From positions 1-31,809 of the forward strand of contig CBCTCU010000032.1 in NCBI GenBank assembly GCA_965145485.1: 31,809 nucleotides of DNA. The letters are read 5' to 3'. The DNA is from CABQCM01 sp965145485. GTDB taxonomy: Bacteria; Bacillota; Clostridia; Oscillospirales; Acutalibacteraceae. The notes under the pieces are model-generated. The model saw only the letters and a program-made list of their open reading frames with translations. It did not search any database and had not been told where the DNA came from. Both the position numbers and the translations under genes were made by a program. Positions 8,361 through 16,398 of the stretch are shown in pieces; within the stretch, counting starts at the first letter, position 1; each line of letters starts with the position of its first letter.

Positions 8361-9170
8361 TTGTCCGAAATGAAAATAGGCTTTCTGGGAGCGGGCAATA
8401 TGGCGACCGCATTATTGAAAGGAATCCTACATTTAGGTGACATAAATAAAAGTAACATCTATATCTATGATCCCTCGCCCGAGAAAAGGGAGCAGTGTGC
8501 TACCTATGGCGTCGTCCTTTGCAATGACAATCGGGAGGTCGTTTATAACTCTCGGTATATTTTTCTTTGTGTCAAGCCGCAGGTTTGCAACGAGGTGTTT
8601 TCGCAACTGCAAGGCGTCGATTTTTCCGGCAAGGTTTTAGTGAGCATTTGCGCCGGTGTCACCATCGACACCATACGCTCCGGTTTGGGGCAAAGCCTGT
8701 CGGTCGTTCGCGCCATGCCCAACACCCCGCTTCTTTTAGGCGAGGGGATGACGGCCCTGGCCTGTCCTCCAGATGTGGACACTGGCGATTTTGATACGAT
8801 TCGCTCCCTCTTTGATGCTTCGGGAAAAACCGTGGTTGTCAAAGAGAGCGAGTTGTCGGCGGTAACGGCGGTCAGTGGCAGCGGCCCTGCGTATTGCTTC
8901 AAGCTGGCGCGGGCGGTAGTGGAGGAGGGGGCGGCGCTTGGCCTGTCCTATGAAACCGCGCTGTCCCTGTTTTGCCAGACGATGCGCGGCAGCGCAGCCA
9001 TGCTGTTGGAAAGCGGCTATGATCCCACGGGCTTGATTCAAATGGTGACCTCGCCCAAGGGGACGACCCTGGCGGCCAGCGAGGTTTTCGACGCCAATGA
9101 GTTCGAGCCGGTTACGCGGCGGGCGGTACGCGCCTGCTTTGACCGTGCGCAGGAATTAGCCGGCCAGTAA
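8361..9170 (+). CDS. proC: Pyrroline-5-carboxylate reductase
   Basis: NAD(P)H-dependent reduction of 1-pyrroline-5-carboxylate to proline, in the cytosol. 269 residues. The N-terminal Rossmann motif is KIGFLGAGNMATALLKG. The family signature around residues 160-180 includes VTAVSGSGPAYCFKLARAV, and TSPKGTTLAASEVF matches the C-terminal substrate-binding loop. The chosen start is a TTG at 8361, because GGGAGG at 8348-8353 gives 7 nt spacing; the first ATG (8370) would be 16 nt away. It is monocistronic by appearance, with its own promoter. Confidence 0.96.
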   Translation: MSEMKIGFLGAGNMATALLKGILHLGDINKSNIYIYDPSPEKREQCATYGVVLCNDNREVVYNSRYIFLCVKPQVCNEVFSQLQGVDFSGKVLVSICAGVTIDTIRSGLGQSLSVVRAMPNTPLLLGEGMTALACPPDVDTGDFDTIRSLFDASGKTVVVKESELSAVTAVSGSGPAYCFKLARAVVEEGAALGLSYETALSLFCQTMRGSAAMLLESGYDPTGLIQMVTSPKGTTLAASEVFDANEFEPVTRRAVRACFDRAQELAGQ

Positions 9171-9483
9171 GCATATTGACCCCAGTAGAGAGCAACCTTC
9201 CTCCTTTCCCCGCCCGTCTTTATCCCAGAGGCTGGTTCCTCCGGGCGCGGGCGCCGGTGAGGGGCAGGATGCCGGCGGGAGCGCGGGCCTGAGCACCCTG
9301 TAAACTTTCCCTACCGCTTTGCGGAGAGAGTGGCTTAGACAGCATAGCCTCCAAATGGTGGGCCGCCCTGCGGGTGCCTTATCGATATGAAAACGAGCAT
9401 AAGGGTATTTCCATTATGCGGAATAGTTTGTCCGCCCGGTGCATAAGCATGAAACAGATCATGCAAAAACAGGGGGAAGGACA
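9171..9483. other. Gene-free GC-rich stretch before spoIIM
   Basis: 313 bp with no gene. The first half is very GC-rich and purine/pyrimidine biased; the second half is AT-richer and should hold the spoIIM promoter. SpoIIM is under sigma-E in Bacillus subtilis, but I could not assign a convincing sigma-E -10/-35 pair. No clear T-tailed terminator for proC is visible. Confidence 0.4.
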
Positions 9484-10116
9484 ATGAAACGCAATGGGTT
9501 TGTGATCCACGCTTCCTATGACTTCAAGCGATACATACAGAAAAACAAACGTTTTGTCGCCATGCTGGCCGCACTGGTTGTGGGAATGTGCTTGGGCGCG
9601 CTGATTATTCGCTGGCAGGGGACCGGACAGGCCTCCCAGATCGATAGGCTGTTTGCGGGCTATCTTTCGCAGCGAAGTGCGCACAATTTTTTTCAGACCT
9701 TACTGTTTTCCTTTCTCTCGGCTTTTTGGTTTGTACTGCTGGCCTTTTTATCGGGGATGTTTGTTTTTGGCGCACCGGTTGCCGTATCCATTGCACTGTT
9801 TAAAGGGCTTGGTTATGGATTGTACAGCGGCTACCTGTATGCGGCGCATGGATTGCAAGGGGTTTCTTTTTGCGCCCTGATTCTGGTTCCCAGCGGCCTG
9901 ATTTCCTCGCTGGCGGTGCTCGTGGCCTGCAAAGAGGCCTGCGCTTTTTCCACCAAGCTGTTTGGCGTCTTTCGCGAGACGCCGATCCGTTGGCAGCCGA
10001 GGGAGGAGATGCGCCGGTATGCCTTGCAGTTTGGCCTCGTGCTGGCTTTGGTGTTGGTTTCCGCGCTGGTGGATAGCGTGATGACATTGTTGTTTTTTCA
10101 TTTTTTCACATTCTAA
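9484..10116 (+). CDS. spoIIM: Stage II sporulation protein M
   Basis: Integral membrane protein of the SpoIIM/SpoIIP/SpoIID peptidoglycan-remodelling complex that drives engulfment in the mother cell. 210 residues, near the family norm. About five hydrophobic segments are visible: MLAALVVGMCLGALII, TLLFSFLSAFWFVLLAFLSG, VFGAPVAVSIALFKGLGYGL, FCALILVPSGLISSLAVLVA, and a C-terminal ALQFGLVLALVLVSALVDSV. The conserved GxxxGL-type loop before YSGYLYAAHG fits the family. The start is chosen at the ATG 9484 behind GGGGGAAGG. It lies next to xerD, the same neighbourhood as in B. subtilis and many clostridia, which strengthens the call. Confidence 0.9.
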   Translation: MKRNGFVIHASYDFKRYIQKNKRFVAMLAALVVGMCLGALIIRWQGTGQASQIDRLFAGYLSQRSAHNFFQTLLFSFLSAFWFVLLAFLSGMFVFGAPVAVSIALFKGLGYGLYSGYLYAAHGLQGVSFCALILVPSGLISSLAVLVACKEACAFSTKLFGVFRETPIRWQPREEMRRYALQFGLVLALVLVSALVDSVMTLLFFHFFTF

Positions 10117-10136
10117 TCATGGAAGGGACGACCGAA

Positions 10137-11030
10137 ATGACCGACTACAAGGTGGAATTCGAGCATTACCTTACCGACAGCAAAAATGCATCGCCCAATA
10201 CATTGCAGTCCTATCTGCGTGATTTGGGGCAATTTATAAGCTATATGGATGGTAAGGGGATTGAGTCTCCCGATCAGGTCACCCCGGAAATGGTACAAAA
10301 ATACATCAACGGCCTGCTGGCCCTGGGTCGTTCGCAGGCTACTGTAACGCGGGCGTTGTCGACCATACGCACTTATTATCGCTTTTTGGTGCTTACCCAT
10401 CGCGCGCCGTCCAATCCGGCGATCGCCTTAAAGACCGAAAAGGTGGTGAAAAAGCTGCCGCAGGTTCTGGTTGCCCGGGAAATCGAATTGCTTCTGGCGC
10501 AGCCGGACATCACCGAGCCGAAGGGCTGCCGGGACAAGGCCATGCTCGAGCTGCTTTATGCCACCGGGATTCGGGTTTCGGAGCTGGTGGAGCTCAATTT
10601 GGAGGATCTCAATCTCCAGATTGGCGTGCTTTACTGCCGCGGCAGCAAGAACGAACGCATCGTCCCCATTTATCCGGAGGCAATCCGGGTGCTGGGCGAC
10701 TACCTGACCCGGGTACGCCCCGCCATTGTTGCGCAGGAAAACGAAAAAGCCCTGTTTACAAACATGAACGGCCTGCGGCTGACCCGTCAGGGCTTTTGGA
10801 AAATCATCAAGCAGTACACTAAAAAAGCTGGCATCGAGAAGGACATCACGCCGCATACCCTGCGTCATTCCTTTGCCACCCTGCTGCTGGAGAACGGCGC
10901 TCAGCTCAAGGTAATCCAGGAGATGATGGGCCATTCGGATATCTCCTCCACCCAGGTGTACGCACAAATTATGAAAGAACGGTTTAAGGATGTTTATACC
11001 AACTGCCACCCCAAGGCAAAACGCGCCTGA
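10137..11030 (+). CDS. xerD: Site-specific tyrosine recombinase XerD
   Basis: Resolves chromosome dimers at dif with its partner XerC. 297 residues. An N-terminal SAM-like core-binding domain (about 1-90) precedes the catalytic domain with all six active residues visible: R146 (TGIRVSELV), K171 (CRGSKNERIVPIY), H240 and R243 (TPHTLRHSFAT), H266 (MMGHSDISSTQ) and nucleophile Y275 (QVYAQI). The ATG at 10137 is preferred because GGAAGGG at 10121-10127 serves it; an in-frame ATG at 10119 would overlap that site. The position directly after spoIIM is the housekeeping xerD location, so this is not a mobile-element integrase. Confidence 0.95.
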   Translation: MTDYKVEFEHYLTDSKNASPNTLQSYLRDLGQFISYMDGKGIESPDQVTPEMVQKYINGLLALGRSQATVTRALSTIRTYYRFLVLTHRAPSNPAIALKTEKVVKKLPQVLVAREIELLLAQPDITEPKGCRDKAMLELLYATGIRVSELVELNLEDLNLQIGVLYCRGSKNERIVPIYPEAIRVLGDYLTRVRPAIVAQENEKALFTNMNGLRLTRQGFWKIIKQYTKKAGIEKDITPHTLRHSFATLLLENGAQLKVIQEMMGHSDISSTQVYAQIMKERFKDVYTNCHPKAKRA

Positions 11031-11119
11031 GTGTTCGGCTTGAGGATCGGGCTGTTTTGAGACAGCATGGAAGAATATCGGATGTCGCCCCGCGCAGAAA
11101 GGACAAGGATTGAAATCAT

Positions 11120-12121
11120 ATGGCAGGTTTGTTTTCCAATCGATTTACCAAAACAGGGCCTGGCGTGAGCAAAGACGCGCCGCAAAAAAATCGGTTTTTT
11201 CATTATTTTGAGCTTCTGGGTCGAAAGTTTGGGGATATTTGTAAGCTGAATGTGGTCTTTTTGCTGTCGGTTATGCCCTTGCTCCTGCTGAGCGTGGTAT
11301 TGTTTGTGCTGCTGTGGCAGACCAGCTTCTCGATTTTGGACAACCTTTTGATGTCCATTTTGATTATCCTGTCGCCCTGGATGCTTGCCGGCCCAAGCAT
11401 TGGGGCCGCGACCAAAATTGCTCGTGAGTTTTCCCGGGAAATACCGGTTTTTGTCTGGTCCGATTTTTGGGCGACCTTCCGAAGCGACTGGAAGCAGACC
11501 CTGGCCCTCTCTGTTTTGGATTACCTGGCCCTTTGCTGCGTTACAGCCGCCCTGCCTTTTTACTTTTACTCCGATTTTGGTTATCTCAGCTATGTACTGT
11601 TTGCCATTTGTTTTGTCATCGCGCTGATCGTGCTGTTTATGCAGAATTATCTTTATGTCATGTCGGTTTCTTTTGATCTGTCCCTGTCCGCGGTGATTAA
11701 GAATTCGTTTGTTCTGGCCGCCCTTTGCATCGGCCGCAACCTCATCGCTGCCCTGGTCACGGTGGGATTGGTTGTTTTGTCGTTACTGCTGGTATGGTAT
11801 GGATTGGTTGTAACCGAATATTTATGGATTTTACTCACGGTTTTGGTAGTAGGCATTCTATTTGGGTTTTACTTCTTCACGATCAATTACCTGACCTTCC
11901 CCGCGCTTAAAAAGTATATCATTGACCCCTATTATGAGGAGCATCCACAGGAGACCTCCTCGGCGCTGGAATCGGCCGAGCTGGAGGATGAGGAAAAGCC
12001 GGAGTATGTCTATCACAATGGGCGTATGGTACACCGCTCGGTGCTGGAGCAGGAGGTCATCTTTCAGGATGCACCACCGGATTCGAAGCCGGAGGAGGAC
12101 CACAGCGGCGACCGGAAGTAA
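11120..12121 (+). CDS. YesL-like (DUF624) polytopic membrane protein
   Basis: 333 residues. Six or so membrane segments lie between residues about 40 and 265, for example LNVVFLLSVMPLLLLSVVLFVLL, LLMSILIILSPWMLAGPSI, VLFAICFVIALIVLFM and LWILLTVLVVGILFGFYFF. A soluble acidic tail of about 65 residues (ESAELEDEEKPEYVYHNG...) follows. The N-terminal region up to LGRKFGDICKLNVVFL and the loop WSDFWATFRSDWKQ fit the DUF624/YesL family, which often accompanies sugar-transport loci but has no defined biochemical role. Here it stands alone behind xerD and ends at a very strong terminator. The acidic tail is longer than in typical YesL proteins. Confidence 0.72.
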   Translation: MAGLFSNRFTKTGPGVSKDAPQKNRFFHYFELLGRKFGDICKLNVVFLLSVMPLLLLSVVLFVLLWQTSFSILDNLLMSILIILSPWMLAGPSIGAATKIAREFSREIPVFVWSDFWATFRSDWKQTLALSVLDYLALCCVTAALPFYFYSDFGYLSYVLFAICFVIALIVLFMQNYLYVMSVSFDLSLSAVIKNSFVLAALCIGRNLIAALVTVGLVVLSLLLVWYGLVVTEYLWILLTVLVVGILFGFYFFTINYLTFPALKKYIIDPYYEEHPQETSSALESAELEDEEKPEYVYHNGRMVHRSVLEQEVIFQDAPPDSKPEEDHSGDRK

Positions 12122-12240
12122 ATGTGCACCCTGACCGGAATAGGGGAGGGCGATCCGCGTTAGATCGGTGTCCGCGCAATTTTCCAGCATTTTGGGCCTG
12201 CTTTTTGGGGTGGCATTTGTTTTGTTATTCACTTCAACTA

Positions 12241-12289
12241 AAAAACAATCCACGTGGGATAGGATGGGATACCCACGTGGATTGTTTTT
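12241..12289. terminator. Very strong bidirectional-looking terminator
   Basis: An 18-bp perfect stem: the left arm (12241-12258, beginning AAAAACAATCC) pairs with the right arm (12272-12289, ending GGATTGTTTTT) over a 13-nt loop. The A-tract on one side and T-tract on the other would allow termination in both directions. Confidence 0.93.
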
Positions 12290-12601
12290 GTTTTTCCACA
12301 TCTTCCAGCCTCGAAAAGGAGAGAGCGCTGTCATATAAAGCTTGGAAAAGCCGTCAAATGGGATGAATCGGCTTGCGCACCGCGAGGGCGAAATTGTCAG
12401 CCAGCGATCCTCCCTCCACCCAGTGAAAAAATGAGGCTAACAGACCGATTTCCTGGCCTATGACAGTACCATTTATGTGACGCCCTGGTCCAAAAAGGGG
12501 AGGCGTCGTTTTTCATGGGGGACGGCTCCGCATCCTGAGGAGTAAAACAGAGTGGTGACGGTCATGGGGTAGAAAGCCGTCTATTTATTTCCGCGCGCAG
12601 T
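12290..12601. other. Gene-free stretch with a weak hairpin
   Basis: About 310 bp without a gene. A second, weaker terminator-like hairpin lies at 12479-12513 (GACGCC/GGCGTC then GTTTTT). The preceding bases read as a protein-like fragment (FLAYDSTIYVTPWSKKG) with no start, possibly a gene remnant; this is only a suspicion. Confidence 0.35.
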
Positions 12602-12982
12602 TTACCAAAAGACGCCCAGATGAAAGGACTCGCTTTCGCGCAGGTGCTCTACCATGCGTGCGCATTCCCGGCTCTCCACGGCGCAGTCGTCGAGTTCGCC
12701 GCTTTGCGCCAGCGCATGGATTTCCGACGCCTTGGTCGCAATCTCGTCCAGGTCGCCCCGGTAGAGGAACAGCGCCAGCGTCGCGTTGGCCTCCTGCCAT
12801 TGCTGCACAAGCTGCTGTGCCAGGTCGGCGGCTCGATTCCGGTCGCCCTGCTGTGCGGCCTGCACGATCTGCTCTGTGGTTTCCTCCATCCGGTCGGCCG
12901 CCCCGCCGATGGCAAACATGCTCCACAGGCTGACCGCTATGATCAACGCGAGAAGAATCGGTATAAACCAGAGCCGTTTCAC
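12602..12982 (-). CDS. DUF4363-family membrane-anchored protein
   Basis: 126 residues. An N-terminal anchor or signal (MKRLWFIPILLALIIAVSLWSMFAI) is followed by an extracytoplasmic helical segment rich in Glu, Gln and Ala (about 32-110), the form of DUF4363 proteins. Biochemical function is unknown. In clostridia, DUF4363 genes commonly follow DUF421 genes, as here (11-nt gap), so the two products probably work together at the membrane. The start ATG at 12980-12982 sits within a purine-poor context; the ribosome binding site is weak (GGGGGTG). Expression during sporulation is possible given the upstream promoter candidate. Confidence 0.75.
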   Translation of the reverse strand: MKRLWFIPILLALIIAVSLWSMFAIGGAADRMEETTEQIVQAAQQGDRNRAADLAQQLVQQWQEANATLALFLYRGDLDEIATKASEIHALAQSGELDDCAVESRECARMVEHLRESESFHLGVFW

Positions 12983-12993
12983 CCCCGCACCCC

Positions 12994-13665
12994 CTAGCGC
13001 TCTTTTCGCACGATGATGATATCATCCGTACGGTCGGACACCATAATAAAAACCTCTTTGAGCGATAGATGCTTCCTTTTCAGCGCGCGCTGTACGTCCT
13101 CTTCGGTCATTTGAGCGCATTCGAGGGACTTTGGCTGGATCACCCCGTCGTTGACCACCACACAGGGAAGGCCGGAGGATGGGGGAACCGCCCCTACCAT
13201 CTGGGCGTTGGCAGGGATTTTTTCCGGCTTTAACAGCACGCTGACCTTGCCGTTGGTTTCCACAATGGCATAGTTGACATCCTCCACATAAAACACGTCC
13301 TGCTGCCGCAGCGCCTCCATCAGATCATCCACCGTCATACGCAGATCCCGCATGGCCTTCTGGTCGATGTGTCCATCGTGGATGACGATGATGGGCCTGC
13401 CCGACAGGATTCGCCGCGCTTTGGAGGATTTGAGGGCGATGGCCGACATGAGCAGCTCGAGCAGAATCAGGGCAAAAATGGCCACCAGCCCATTGGAAAC
13501 CGGCCGCCCCATGTCCTGTAGCGGAATGGCGGCAAGCTCGGATATGAGAATGGTTACCACCAGCTCGTTGGCCTGCAGCTCCCCGATTTGCCTCTTTCCC
13601 ATGATGCGCACGCCCAAGATCACGGCGAGATAGAGCACTACGGTGCGCGCTAAGGTTGCAATCAT
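12994..13665 (-). CDS. DUF421 (YetF/YcaP-type) membrane protein
   Basis: 223 residues. Three N-terminal membrane segments (LARTVVLYLAVILGVRIMG, NELVVTILISELAAI, GLVAIFALILLELLMSAIAL) are followed by the cytosolic DUF421 domain, whose landmark sequence SGRPIIVIHDGHIDQKAMRDLRMTVDDLMEALRQQ... is clear. GKRQIGELQANELVV is the conserved first-loop motif. The start at 13665 is placed by AAGGAGGGC about 7 nt upstream; an overlapping ATG five bases earlier is out of frame and stops at once. Members occur in spore formers and some are expressed in the forespore; the molecular role is not settled. It is divergent from the germination operon. Confidence 0.88.
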   Translation of the reverse strand: MIATLARTVVLYLAVILGVRIMGKRQIGELQANELVVTILISELAAIPLQDMGRPVSNGLVAIFALILLELLMSAIALKSSKARRILSGRPIIVIHDGHIDQKAMRDLRMTVDDLMEALRQQDVFYVEDVNYAIVETNGKVSVLLKPEKIPANAQMVGAVPPSSGLPCVVVNDGVIQPKSLECAQMTEEDVQRALKRKHLSLKEVFIMVSDRTDDIIIVRKER

Positions 13666-13695
13666 GCCATGCCCTCCTTGCGGGTTTGCTGTCAT

Positions 13696-13725
13696 TATTG
13701 TGACGGTTAGCAGGAAAAATATACA
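13696..13725 (-). promoter_or_regulatory. Possible forespore (sigma-G/F-like) promoter of DUF421-DUF4363
   Basis: On the minus strand TGTATA (13720-13725), 17 bp and CACAATA (13696-13702). This resembles the sigma-G pattern TGAATA-N17/18-CATACTA with one and two mismatches. Weak on its own; the divergent neighbour has a comparable motif pair. Confidence 0.35.
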
Positions 13726-13733
13726 ACGTTTTG

Positions 13734-13764
13734 GGAATAAACGGTTGCTCTGCGTCTCACACTA
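13734..13764 (+). promoter_or_regulatory. Possible sigma-G promoter of the gerA operon
   Basis: GGAATA (13734-13739), 18 bp and CACACTA (13758-13764). Each element differs by one base from the sigma-G consensus TGAATA and CATACTA. The predicted start is near 13771, about 19 nt before the gerAA ATG. gerA-type operons are forespore-expressed under sigma-G in B. subtilis. Confidence 0.5.
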
Positions 13765-13789
13765 CAAGAAAAAGAGGGGGATGACGGGC

Positions 13790-15343
13790 ATGTTTTCATG
13801 GTGGAAGCATTCATTTCAGCCGCCCAAGCAACCAGAGGAGCCGCCGGCAGAGCAATCGGCCAAACAGCCCTTCCAGACGTCGTTGGCCGACAATATGGCC
13901 ACGTTGGATACCGCTTTTGAAGGCAGCAAGGACCTGGTGAAAAAAATCTATCAGGTTGGTGCGCACCGTGTGGCAATAGCATGCATCGACAACCTGTATA
14001 ATAAGGAGCTGCTGGCGCGCAGTATCATCGGCAGGCTGTTGGACGCCCAAGACCTGCCGCAACTGCCCGACGAACTGGTGGATTATCTGCGCACACAGGT
14101 GGCCGAACCCATCGACGTAAGCATCGTATCTGATTGGGACACGGGGCTGTTTATGCTCATGTCGGGCTTTGCGCTGCTGTTTATCGATGGGTCGGCGCGC
14201 ATTCTCGCTTTTGGCATTCAGGAATTTAAAATACGCGGCGTTTCCGAGCCGGACAACGAGGTCATGGAGCGAGGCTCACGCGAGGGATTTTGCGAGGTGC
14301 TGCGCATTAATCTCTCCCTCGTGCGGCGGCGGATCAAAAACCCCATTCTCATGTTTGAGACCATGCGCATCGGCAAGGAGAGCAATACCGAGGTCGCACT
14401 GTGCTATCTGCGCGGGCAGGTAGCCGCCCCGGTGCTCGACAAGCTGCGCAAAAAGCTGCAATCCATACGAATGGATGTGGTGCTGGAATCGGGCTATATA
14501 CAGCCCTTTTTGGAGGACAAACCAAAATCCCTGGTCTCTACCGTCGGGGTGACCGAACGCCCCGATACCCTTTGCGCCAAAATCAGTGAGGGCCGGGTGG
14601 GGATTTTAGTCGACGGGACCCCCTTCGCCCTGATTGTTCCCTATCTTTTTTCTGAAAATTTTCAAAGCATGGACGATTACTGTAACCGTCCCTATTTTGC
14701 GACCTTTATCCGGTTGCTCAAATTTTTGAGTTTTCTCATTGCGGTGCTCTTCCCCGGTATTTACGTCGCCCTCGGGCAGTTTAATCCCGAGGCCTTTCCC
14801 TCGGCCATCCTCTACCGCATTGTCGACGCGCAGTTGACCACCCCTTTTTCCCTGATGGTGGAAGCAATCGTTATTCACGTCATCTTTGAAATCCTACGGG
14901 AAGCCGGGCTGCGCCTGCCCCGCCCGGTCGGCCATGCAATCAGCATCGTCGGCGCTTTGGTCATCGGCGAATCGGCCGTTTCAGCCGGGCTGATCGGCTC
15001 TCCCATGGTGATGGTGGTGGCCATCACCACGGTGAGCTCTTTTGTCGTGCCGAGCTTGTACAATCCTGCGGCGCTACTGCGCTTTGTCTTTATCCTTGCG
15101 GGCGGTTTGACCGGCATTTACGGCGTCATGCTGCTGGCGGCCATGCTGCTCGTTGGGCTGTGCTCCCTTGACTCCTTTGGAATACCCTACATGTCGCCCA
15201 TTGCTCCGTTTGATAAAAAAGCCATGCGCGATACCTTTTGGCGGGCGTCATGGCGCCGTCTGGCGCGCCATACCGTGTTGATACAGAACATGCGGGGGAG
15301 TACGGTCGGGCAGCGAAGGGATCACGGGGAGGACAGGATATGA
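13790..15343 (+). CDS. gerAA: Spore germination receptor subunit A (GerAA/SpoVAF family)
   Basis: Subunit A of a spore inner-membrane nutrient germinant receptor. 517 residues, normal for the family. A cytosolic N-terminal domain of about 290 residues holds the diagnostic IDGSARILAFGIQEFKIRGVSEPDNEVMERGSREGF-type region (near 135-165) and RIGKESNTEVALCYL. The C-terminal part has several membrane segments starting at FIRLLKFLSFLIAVLFPGIYVAL, with HVIFEILREAGLRLPRP and GHAISIVGALVIGESAVSAGL also matching. The ATG at 13790 is 9 nt behind AGAGGGGG; an ATG at 13781 abuts that site. The stop overlaps gerAB by 4 nt. The germinant cannot be told from sequence. Confidence 0.96.
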   Translation: MFSWWKHSFQPPKQPEEPPAEQSAKQPFQTSLADNMATLDTAFEGSKDLVKKIYQVGAHRVAIACIDNLYNKELLARSIIGRLLDAQDLPQLPDELVDYLRTQVAEPIDVSIVSDWDTGLFMLMSGFALLFIDGSARILAFGIQEFKIRGVSEPDNEVMERGSREGFCEVLRINLSLVRRRIKNPILMFETMRIGKESNTEVALCYLRGQVAAPVLDKLRKKLQSIRMDVVLESGYIQPFLEDKPKSLVSTVGVTERPDTLCAKISEGRVGILVDGTPFALIVPYLFSENFQSMDDYCNRPYFATFIRLLKFLSFLIAVLFPGIYVALGQFNPEAFPSAILYRIVDAQLTTPFSLMVEAIVIHVIFEILREAGLRLPRPVGHAISIVGALVIGESAVSAGLIGSPMVMVVAITTVSSFVVPSLYNPAALLRFVFILAGGLTGIYGVMLLAAMLLVGLCSLDSFGIPYMSPIAPFDKKAMRDTFWRASWRRLARHTVLIQNMRGSTVGQRRDHGEDRI

Positions 15344-16398
15344 ATACCAAGGTTGGCCTTGCACAGGTTGTGCTGGTTATGCTTATCGGGCGCATCATTG
15401 TGATTTTCACCGCCGCTGTTTCCGGCGGCTATACCGAGGCCGAGATGCTGTCGGTTATGCTGGGCCTGCCGTTGATTCTCGCGCTTGGCATCCCGGTCAT
15501 TCTTTTTTGCCAAAGGCACCGTCAGAGGCTTGGGCTGCTGGAGGGGGCACAGGCGCTGGGCGCGCCGGCAGGCAAAATGGTCTGTGTGGTTTATGCGGCC
15601 TATTTCTTCCTCATCGGCGTGATCGGTGTTGGTAAATTCGACTTTTTTTTCGGACATATCATGCCCAGCATGACCTATCACATTTCGGTGGCGATCATTA
15701 TTCTGGTCCCCACCCTCTACGCCATGTGCAAAGGGCTGGAGGCTATTTTGCGCGCCGGCAGTATCCTGGCTGTTGTCTGTCTGGCCGCGCTGGTACTCAC
15801 GGTAGGAGCCCTTGTTCCACACATGGAGGTGGCTTATCTTAACTCCCCCTATCTGTCCGACCCGGAAAGGGTGCTGATGGGGGTTATCACTTTTGTGGTG
15901 CAAACCCCTGAAATTGCCGCATTTGGCGTTCTAGCCCCCTGTATTCGCGGCTCGGTTCGGCGCGGATACCAGATATTCTGCCTGTTGGCCGCAGGTGCAA
16001 TCTTTGCTATGGTGACGGTAACCATCGGCGTGTTGGGCAACTACGGCGCCGTGACAAAATTCCCATTTTATACGGCGACCGGCGTATTTCAACTCGGTTC
16101 CTTTCAAAACCTGGAGGCGCTACAGGTTGGGGTGTGGACCCTGGGGGGATTTTTAAAGGCGTCGTTCTATCTCTGGCTCTGCCGGTATTGTCTTCAAAGG
16201 GCTTTTCCTGTTTTTCAAAAGTTTCTGCCGACCTGTGGGCTGGCTGTTGTAGCCGCGCTTTGCGCGTCGGCCTATGCGGGCAATGAATCTCGCTTCCCCG
16301 TCAGCGTGCTTGCCTTAGCGCTCGCCTTGGCCGCAGTCGTCATCCCCGTTATCCTGCTGATATCCAATCGATCCAGGAAGGGGGAAATAACAGCATGA
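15340..16398 (+). CDS. gerAB: Spore germination receptor subunit B (GerAB permease family)
   Basis: 352 residues, about ten membrane helices of the amino-acid/polyamine/organocation transporter fold, for example VVLVMLIGRIIVIFTAAV, MLGLPLILALGIPVILFC and ISVAIIILVPTLYAMCKGLEAI. In GerA-type receptors the B subunit binds the germinant. The start ATG at 15340 overlaps the gerAA stop as ATGA and has GGGGAGGA just upstream. The stop overlaps gerAC in the same way, so all three subunits are translationally coupled. The glycine/alanine-rich first helix and the loop between helices 1 and 2 (SGGYTEAEM) are family-typical. Confidence 0.92.
   Translation: MNTKVGLAQVVLVMLIGRIIVIFTAAVSGGYTEAEMLSVMLGLPLILALGIPVILFCQRHRQRLGLLEGAQALGAPAGKMVCVVYAAYFFLIGVIGVGKFDFFFGHIMPSMTYHISVAIIILVPTLYAMCKGLEAILRAGSILAVVCLAALVLTVGALVPHMEVAYLNSPYLSDPERVLMGVITFVVQTPEIAAFGVLAPCIRGSVRRGYQIFCLLAAGAIFAMVTVTIGVLGNYGAVTKFPFYTATGVFQLGSFQNLEALQVGVWTLGGFLKASFYLWLCRYCLQRAFPVFQKFLPTCGLAVVAALCASAYAGNESRFPVSVLALALALAAVVIPVILLISNRSRKGEITA

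Noticed and set aside
10137..11030. Tyrosine recombinase as evidence of a mobile element
   Set aside because: The spoIIM-xerD neighbourhood and full XerD features mark it as the housekeeping chromosome-dimer recombinase.
12479..12513. Second terminator after the YesL-like gene
   Set aside because: The hairpin is short and lies 190 bp beyond a far stronger terminator with no gene between them. Kept only as a remark on the gene-free stretch.
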